A stretch of DNA of 64,000 nucleotides, taken from assembly GCA_016647705.1 (NCBI GenBank), contig CM028338.1, positions 13,298,240 through 13,362,239 on the forward strand, read 5' to 3'. Both the position numbers and the translations under genes were made by a program. This DNA is from Eucommia ulmoides (lineage: Eukaryota > Streptophyta > Magnoliopsida > Garryales > Eucommiaceae). Numbering within the stretch: the stretch's first letter is position 1; each line of letters starts with the position of its first letter. Under the pieces are notes generated by a model that searched no databases, was not told the DNA's origin, and worked only from the letters and a program-made list of their open reading frames with translations. Positions 57,338 through 64,000 of this stretch are shown in pieces.

Positions 57338-58651
57338 TGTCACACCCCACCCCGGACACCCATCACCTTGGGGCCGACATGACATCACTTGACCGTCAAA
57401 CCAACTCATAAAATGACAATATACATGAAATAATATAAAATCATCTATACAACATATACATAATTTAGTGCTATAGGGACACACCAGTCCCAAAAAATAA
57501 GAATAACAAAATAAATCTCATGAACCCCTCTTAGGTTTACCTCTGACAGCTCGTCTCAAAATACTCCCATATCACTCCATCGCATGACACGCATAACTCT
57601 AACTAGTGCCAGTAGGGGACCGACTCCTAATTGATTCACCTGCGAGTGTACTGCCTTCATAGTAAAAATATTTTATAATAATAAATCATTCTACAACATC
57701 TAAATGGATCAAATGTAAGTATATAAATACCACATAGCTCGTAAAATCTCCAGTATATAAGTAGTGAAAATAAAGCGATATAGATAAGTTCCATCATACC
57801 AATTACACATACCCGGAACACCTATCTGACCGAACACCCACACACACACGCTCCGGCGACGTCAATGGCACCCCCTCGCACCGTCTGTATACTACCGGTG
57901 AACAGACACCCACCAGGGACCTATCGACTGCTCTCTCTCTATTCTCCACTCCGGCGATGACGGCGACCACACCGATACCCCCATCTGACTAAATGGAACA
58001 CCCCCACAACTTGATCACATACCCACACACACAGCAGCAGATGAGCCACACCCACACCCACGCAACCCACATGCACATACATACACACATACACATAGTC
58101 AGTATAAAAACAAAGCACCCACACTCAACGACGGAATGGAACAAAACACACACACACCTCAGGTTGAATGATGGTCTGAACGACGGATAAACCATACACA
58201 CGCACAAATCCGACAGAACGGAGGGCCACCACCCACGCCAGATTGCACCCCACCGCCGGCGAACCTCTCTCTCTCTCTTCGCTTTCTCTCTCTTCCTTCT
58301 CTGTTTTGCGTTTCTTCTTTTGAGAGTTGAGATCACGATTTGCATGGGGAAATTTATATGCATGTTTGTAGTGGATCAACTTAATCCCCGCTTGCCACGT
58401 CGTGATATTGATACTTCTTTTCTCGGCGTGTTTGATCGATCCTCCTATAACATATATATATATATATTTCATCCCTAAAATTTTAATTTTAATAATTAAA
58501 TGACAAATTAAATCCTAAAGTGTAGAATAAATGTTTTTGAATTTGCAAATTGACCCCAATTTTTTTTAATCAAAATAATTAATAGCGCCATCCACCCCGG
58601 TATTTTCGAAATATTTTAAAATACGACTGAAATAAAAATCAGGGTTTTACA
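57338..58651 (-). mobile_element. 3' LTR of the chromovirus-like element
   Basis: 1314 bp, TGTAAAACCCTG...GTGTGACA on the minus strand. It contains CA-rich and CT-rich low-complexity DNA (57840-58300) and a short AT microsatellite (58448-58466). It lacks the minisatellite segment present in the right LTR. Confidence 0.75.
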
Positions 58652-60600
58652 ACTCTTCTCCCCTAAAAAGATTTCGTCCCGAAATTTTCGTCAAACTAAC
58701 AAGAATTAAAGTTTTGGTCAACATAATCAAAATTCAGAGTCGCACCACACGGTTATATTAGTTACACTTGATTCTAGGACAATTATTTCCTATGTAGGGT
58801 CCCATAACTGAAAGTCACCCTCAATTCATAACCGTCAACTTCCATTAAATCATTTCTACCCATCGCAACATTTCCATTTGCAGCGGCCAACATTATATGA
58901 AACAACCAACAAATAGGGTGCACTTTGGTTAGTAACACCTAACACAGACAATCAATTAATTAAGAATCTTATTTCCAGAAGGTCCACGACCTCAATAATT
59001 TTCCATAATTAAAATTTATCCATTTTGTCCAACAATTCTAGGCAACCAGTTTGCAACAATATCTTCATTCACATTTAGATCAATAATCCTCGCAACTAAT
59101 CTCATAAGCAACAATTAACTCAAACCCCACGTGAATTGGGTCGAGAGACTATCAGTCATCGATTGCAGTAGTTACATCAGAATTTTCAATAATCCCATAA
59201 ACGTTTTATACTTAGTATCACAATCCCACGTTAACTAATAATTTTTTTCGCAAGATGTCATTGCGTCAAAACCACATAGATACCACCAAACCACATCAAT
59301 AAGTATTAACATACGTTGAACGGGTCATCTATAAGAATTCCTTTCATGCCTTCAAATTTAATTAAGTCCTTGGCAAAGCCACGTGCTTTAATTATGTTTC
59401 AGTCTACCTACATCATGCTTCAAACATATATCAATATGGATCGAAGTACCTAACTACATCCCAACTACAAAATTTCAAGACATCACAAAAGCCATTCGGG
59501 ATAATTCAAATTATCATTCCCTCATGAGATCTTAGTGATCCCACATGCCGACTTCTCCTAATAATTAGTAGAAGATCAATACATCTAATTGAGTTCCTTT
59601 TATCAACTCTATTTTCTATAAAAAAAAAAAAAAAAAAAAAAAGTAACCACACCGGGTTGTCTCCAATTCTCGATAATTTTTCATTCTCCTATCTTAGTTC
59701 AGTCTATTTGACTGAAGTCATACATCCTTTTTATACAACGCTTTTATACGGTATCACCTTTATCACCGAAAAGGTATTTATCAGTTTAAACACATTCTAT
59801 TAGCGCCACATGATCCTCCTTGCTACCAGAAATTCCCAAACGCAACTTCTAAACATATCCTTCAATATTTGAATCGCACCTCTCAATTGACCGTTAATCT
59901 ACAAATAAGAAGAGTTACGAACTCTCAACTTGACACCCAAAGCAATATGGAAACTCGACTAGAACATCAAAATAATTATCAAATTCTGGTACTACAGTTT
60001 CCCATATACAGTTTCTCCGTTTGAGGATTATTATCTGGAAATACTTCCTAACTTTCCATATTTACAACATACCGATTTAAGTTATCACCATTCAATACTG
60101 CATTTTCGAGTTCCTCCGCAGACTGTTCATACAATGGCGAATTACTTTGCTTTGATAACAATTATCATCCAAGTCACAAAACGACGACAACACTTATGAT
60201 TTCAGAATTCCAATTCAAAATTTCGATCAACCTAGTTTAATATCTATAAAATCCATTAGCATTTCTGTATACTAATAAGTCAATATATCAACATATGCTA
60301 AAGTTTTAATCCAAGAGCCACTAATCATTATCAAACGTATAATTCAACATCCAATTTTTCACTTTTGATTTAAAATAATTATCTTAATCGAACTTTATTC
60401 GACATTTGCATGAAACCAGTGCCTCATGCGACCGAACAATCCCGTCAATATATATTTGGCATACGTATCAAGAAAACATTCATCGGGCTACTCTCCTATT
60501 TTCCTTCTGGAATAGGTCAAAGTTACAATAACCTACCTGGGTATTACTACTCGACCTTAACTTTACTAACAAATAAGACACCTAACAACAAATGTTGCAA
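58652..60600 (-). pseudogene. Chromovirus pol 3' region, heavily decayed
   Basis: Expected to hold the integrase core and chromodomain on the minus strand. I could not read a continuous domain. The 'tttcgtcccgaaattt' sequence at 58671-58690 marks the end of this region. A long A run lies at about 59621-59642. Confidence 0.4.
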
Positions 60601-60659
60601 TTACCCATTTCCATTCCAATTTACTAATATTACTCACGCAATCTCAATATAGTTTGATA

Positions 60660-60884
60660 TTACCAGGGCATTGCATATATTGTTCTATGCACATCTTCTA
60701 AGGTCTCTTCCGTCATATGGGCATCATTAGGAACACACAATCTATTTCCTATCATCCCAACTTCATCATTATTTCTGACACGATAGTCAGCTCCATGACC
60801 ATTTTCTATTTTCTCTCTAATCTTTCGCAATTGGACATCCGACTTCTGCATTTCTACCATACAATCGATCAATGTCGGTTTCAA
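60660..60884 (-). pseudogene. Integrase zinc-binding segment remnant (chromovirus-like)
   Basis: The minus-strand frame contains MVEMQKSDVQLRKIREKIEN and GNRLCVPNDAHMTEETLEDV followed by HRTIYAMP. This matches the integrase N-terminal region of Tekay-type elements (usually ...RLCVPND...ILEEAH...YSMHPG). The full HHCC set is not present in this frame. Confidence 0.65.
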
Positions 60885-61199
60885 ACCAAAAACTCAAACA
60901 ACGTGGTCATCTAACCAACCGCCCACTGAACTTACAAGGATCTCAACTTAACACATACATTAGCATGAACAACCAGAATATGCGCGACCACGTTTATCGA
61001 TTTTCGTTTCAAAGCATTTGCTACAACATTGGCCTTTCCTGAATACTAATGGATAATATGATTGTAGTCTTTGATCAATATTTATTCAACGCCTCTGCCT
61101 CAGATTTAGCTCCTTGTGAATAAGAAAACATGTCAAACTCTGGTGATCAATGCATATCCTATAATTCTCGTCATAATAGAAATATTGCTAAATTGTGAA

Positions 61200-61517
61200 G
61201 GCAACTACAATTATTGCTACTCCAAAAGTTTCAAATTTTAGTCATACTTTTTGGTCTTCTCCATACTCCATGAAACCACAGCTTCAACTCCCTTTGGATT
61301 CACTTGAATACTACGTCTCAAGATCACTTGTCCCAAAATTATTACTCGATCCAACCAAAACCTCACATGCATTGAATTCGACAACCAATTGTTTTCCTCG
61401 CAGCATTAGCAACACAATCTGGAGATGTTCTATATACTTTGCTTTACGCTCGACCAGATCGTTGCTTTCACCATACCACCATCTCTGACCTCCAATTGGT
61501 ACTATCCTACTCCACAA
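61200..61517 (-). pseudogene. Reverse transcriptase remnant (chromovirus-like)
   Basis: The minus-strand frame at 61517-61311 contains YIEHLQIVLLMLRGKQLVVE followed by FNACE, recognisable as the segment after the YIDD motif of gypsy RTs ([23 protein letters not shown] in relatives). The rest of the domain is broken. Confidence 0.6.
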
Positions 61518-62911
61518 CCATCTTACTCTGCAATCTATTGGGAAGACACCCTAGTCTTTCACAGTTGATTAAACAAACCATCAATTCTACATAATGAGTT
61601 ACCAACATGCATCCTCAACGTATCTTCTTTTTTTGTATCTCTCTTTTTCGTAACACCGGAGCTTCACGAAGAGAAACACCAAATCTAACTTAATCGTGAG
61701 TTAACAGTCAACTTTTTTGTAACGACTCGGTTTTTCGTGGGCCGTCACACGACTTGTCCTATAGAAATCAATCTTCTACGTACAATTATTCCCCTCATTT
61801 TCTACACAACGGTGACAAATTTTTAAAGTCCCAATTCCGCACATTTTTATCAACACGATTATATTTAACCAACTTAATGAGTTGAACGTTCACCTCCTTA
61901 AAATTATGGAACTTATTTTACAACAACTAATCATGCTTACTGACACCTCGACAATTCCTCTCAAAACTACATAGGAAAAATCCCTAGCTATTATAATATT
62001 CACCGCCTGAACTTGTTCTGATTGGTGCCCAACACCCGCGTACAGTGTTCTAATATCATTTCTTTAACACTTTTCTGACCTCCTAGACCCACTATCAAAC
62101 TAACTGAGGTACTAATTACACCTTCCCAACCATACACACTTTGATTCATCTAAGATTAGACTCCACCGGCCACTCTATATTACACATACAAACAGACTAT
62201 ATTTATGCGCACTTACTATTATCCCAGACCCACAATTGTTGACTACTTTCTACATATCGTTTGTGATATTTACTAGTTCCACAAACTTCTGCTCCAACTC
62301 CCCATCAACTTAGAACGTACTACCAAATTAAATCTTTTCTAATATCGCCACAGTTTTCTCACATCCTTAGTTCCAACTAATACGAACTCTCCTTTTGATA
62401 TTATCATAAGATTCCTTTTATATTGCCTAAAAGGCGATTTTATACACATTTTAAATGTAATTTCTTTTTCTAACTCAAGTGTGTCATGCTATACTATCTC
62501 GTACTTTAATAACGACTTATTAGGTCCTACCGATAATTATCTTATTGTCACGTAATACGCATATAGTTATTTTTCAATTAAAATCTCACATTTCCAACTA
62601 TTAATACTCCCACAATCGCAATCCACCCATTTATACTACCAATAACACAACACCACCTGAATTCACCAACTAACCATATCACACTTTCATCACACCCACT
62701 AATTTCTAATAAGACAACCAACTATGCCCAAAGCCAACGTATCAACTAAACTAAATATCACTCAGGTACCGAACTTACCTATTGACACCCTATCTCATGT
62801 CCCCTACTGACTGACTAGGCGACTGGCACGTCCTCCTATCTCATGGTCTTTTACTGACACAACTACTGACAAGTCTACAGAACCTATAACATAGGTTTTG
62901 ATACAAAAATT
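61518..62911 (-). mobile_element. Chromovirus interior, gag and protease region, no readable frame
   Basis: Position implies gag and protease on the minus strand. I could read no domain. The last ~20 bp (about 62893-62911) resemble a decayed tRNA-Met primer site (minus strand 'tgtatcaaaacctatgtta', compare TGGTATCAGAGCCTAGGTTA in relatives). Confidence 0.45.
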
Positions 62912-64000
62912 TATCACACCTTACCCCGGACACCCGTCACCGTGGGGCCTACATGACGTCGACATGACATCACCTGACCGTCAATCCAACTCATAAAACG
63001 ACAATATACATGAAACAATATAAAATCATTTATACAACATATATATAATTTAGTGCTATAGGGACACACCTGTCCCAAAAAATAAGAACAACAAAATAAA
63101 TCTCATGAACCCTTCTTAGGTTCACCTCTGACAGCTCGTCTCAAAATACTCCCATATGACTCCATCGCATGACACGCATAACTTTAACTAGTACTAGTAA
63201 GAGACCGACTCCTAGCTGATTCACTTGCAAGTGTATTGCCTTCTTAGTAAAAATATTTTATAATAATAAATCATTCTGCAACATCTAAATGGATCAAGCG
63301 TAAGTATATAAACACCACATAACTTGTAAAATCTCCAGTATATAAGCAGTGAAAATAAAGCGATATAGAAAAGTTCCATCCAAATCCATCTAGTATAAAA
63401 TCATACTAATCACCATAATAAATAATAAATCACCCAATATAAGTAAAACACCACATCTCAAACACACATCTCAAACCACCACTCCACCACAACACACATT
63501 GGTTAGCCATAATGATCGTTTTAACCTCATGATCGGGAGTTGCAACGGTACCGTACCACTTGTAGGATATGCCTTCCTACAAACACCTATCATTTCGCCG
63601 AAGCGGATAATCACAGCGCAGTATAACGTCTAACATCACTCTGCCGAAGCAGATAAACATCACTCTACCGAAGTGGATAACATCACTCTGCCGAAGCAGA
63701 TAAACACCACTCTGCCGAAGCGGATAAATACTATGGTATTGTCAAATCAATAATATCGTGAAATCAATATCATCACTCTGCTGAAGCAGATAATCATCAC
63801 CATGCCGAAGCAAATAAATACTATAGCATTGTCAAATCAATAACATCATCATCAAATCACAAATCAATAACATTGTTTAATTAACATCGTCAAATCTCAA
63901 ACATCACCCTCTATTTTCAAAACCGATTTTAATCCAAAATCATATTTTTCACTCTCTTTTAAAAAAACGTCTGATTTCACTAAAACCATTTATTCACTCT
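62912..64000 (-). mobile_element. 5' LTR of the chromovirus-like element (partial, window edge)
   Basis: Matches 57338-57800 for about 460 bp, then continues with a segment absent from the left LTR, including a minisatellite. The LTR start lies beyond 64000. Confidence 0.75.
63596..63820. repeat. Minisatellite with core GCCGAAGCRGATAA
   Basis: Seven copies of the core occur at about 63597, 63643, 63667, 63690, 63714, 63780 and 63804. The middle ones are spaced at about 23-24 bp with 'catcactct' between cores. The flanking 'tactatRgYattgtcaaatcaataa' block is also duplicated (63728 and 63819). Confidence 0.85.

Larger units (their letters stand above)
57338..64000 (-). mobile_element. Chromovirus-like Ty3/gypsy element (Tekay-type), decayed, runs off the window
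   Basis: Direct repeats start at 57338 ('tgtcacaccccaccccgg') and 62912 ('tatcacaccttaccccgg'). On the minus strand the left one is the 3' LTR. It is preceded by 'aatttcgggacgaaatc' and a purine tract (58652-58695), the usual sequence after the chromodomain in Tekay-type elements. A degenerate tRNA-Met-type primer site lies beside the right LTR. Fragments of RT and integrase are visible in the 4.26-kb interior. The element is riddled with stops and inactive. Confidence 0.75.

Noticed and set aside
57939..58363. Cysteine/valine-rich minus-strand frames
   Set aside because: They arise from CA/TG-rich low-complexity DNA inside the chromovirus LTR.
63596..63820. Regularly spaced short repeats resembling a CRISPR array
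   Set aside because: Plant nuclear LTR context, 14-bp cores with repeated rather than unique spacers, no cas genes.

Overview
This window is nuclear DNA from a flowering plant, most likely a eudicot. The base composition is AT-rich, almost everything is plant LTR retrotransposon, and the only intact genes are two plant-type UDP-glycosyltransferases. I could not identify the species. No bacterial-style operons, CRISPR arrays, rRNA genes or convincing tRNA genes were seen.

Genes. Two intronless, tandemly duplicated UGT73-like genes of identical length (491 aa) lie in the same orientation at 9120-10595 and 21082-22557. Each sits in a duplicated block of about 2.4 kb that includes promoter and 3' flank. 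Both keep the catalytic His/Asp pair and a complete 44-residue PSPG box. They differ at roughly 45 residues by eye. Their promoters have diverged more sharply: copy 2 lacks a 54-bp stretch holding the best TATA box, and copy 1 has about 2.9 kb of inserted DNA upstream, including a Mutator-like foldback element.

Layout. 1-2304: truncated LTR fragments of two families. 2305-5820: AT-rich DNA with hAT-like inverted-repeat elements. 6421-8488: Mutator-like element with arms of about 0.9 kb and a perfect 10-bp target duplication. 8851-11300: UGT copy 1 block. 12592-20712: two direct repeats of about 2.96 kb (LTRs of a Ty3/gypsy-like family, minus strand) with minisatellite-like spacer. 20752-23200: UGT copy 2 block. 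23540-54351: a decayed Ty3/gypsy Tat-lineage element (plus strand; gag, protease, RT, two RNase H domains, integrase, antisense extra ORF). It was invaded by a 6.7-kb non-autonomous element (31518-38207) and by a second one in its 3' LTR (41947-54272). The second was itself invaded by a gag-only Copia element (44722-51696). 55299-56379: solo LTR of the Tat family with a perfect 5-bp target duplication. 57338-64000: decayed chromovirus-like gypsy element, minus strand, running off the window.

How it fits together. The UGT duplication is probably older than the transposon block separating the copies, because their flanks align on both sides of it. Nesting gives a relative order: Tat element, then the two non-autonomous elements, then the Copia element. 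I found no unknown multi-gene system. The points most worth following are the foldback element upstream of UGT copy 1, the promoter differences between the UGTs, the arrays of GC-rich palindromes in the LTRs of the non-autonomous family, and a 384-codon transposon frame broken only by two amber codons.
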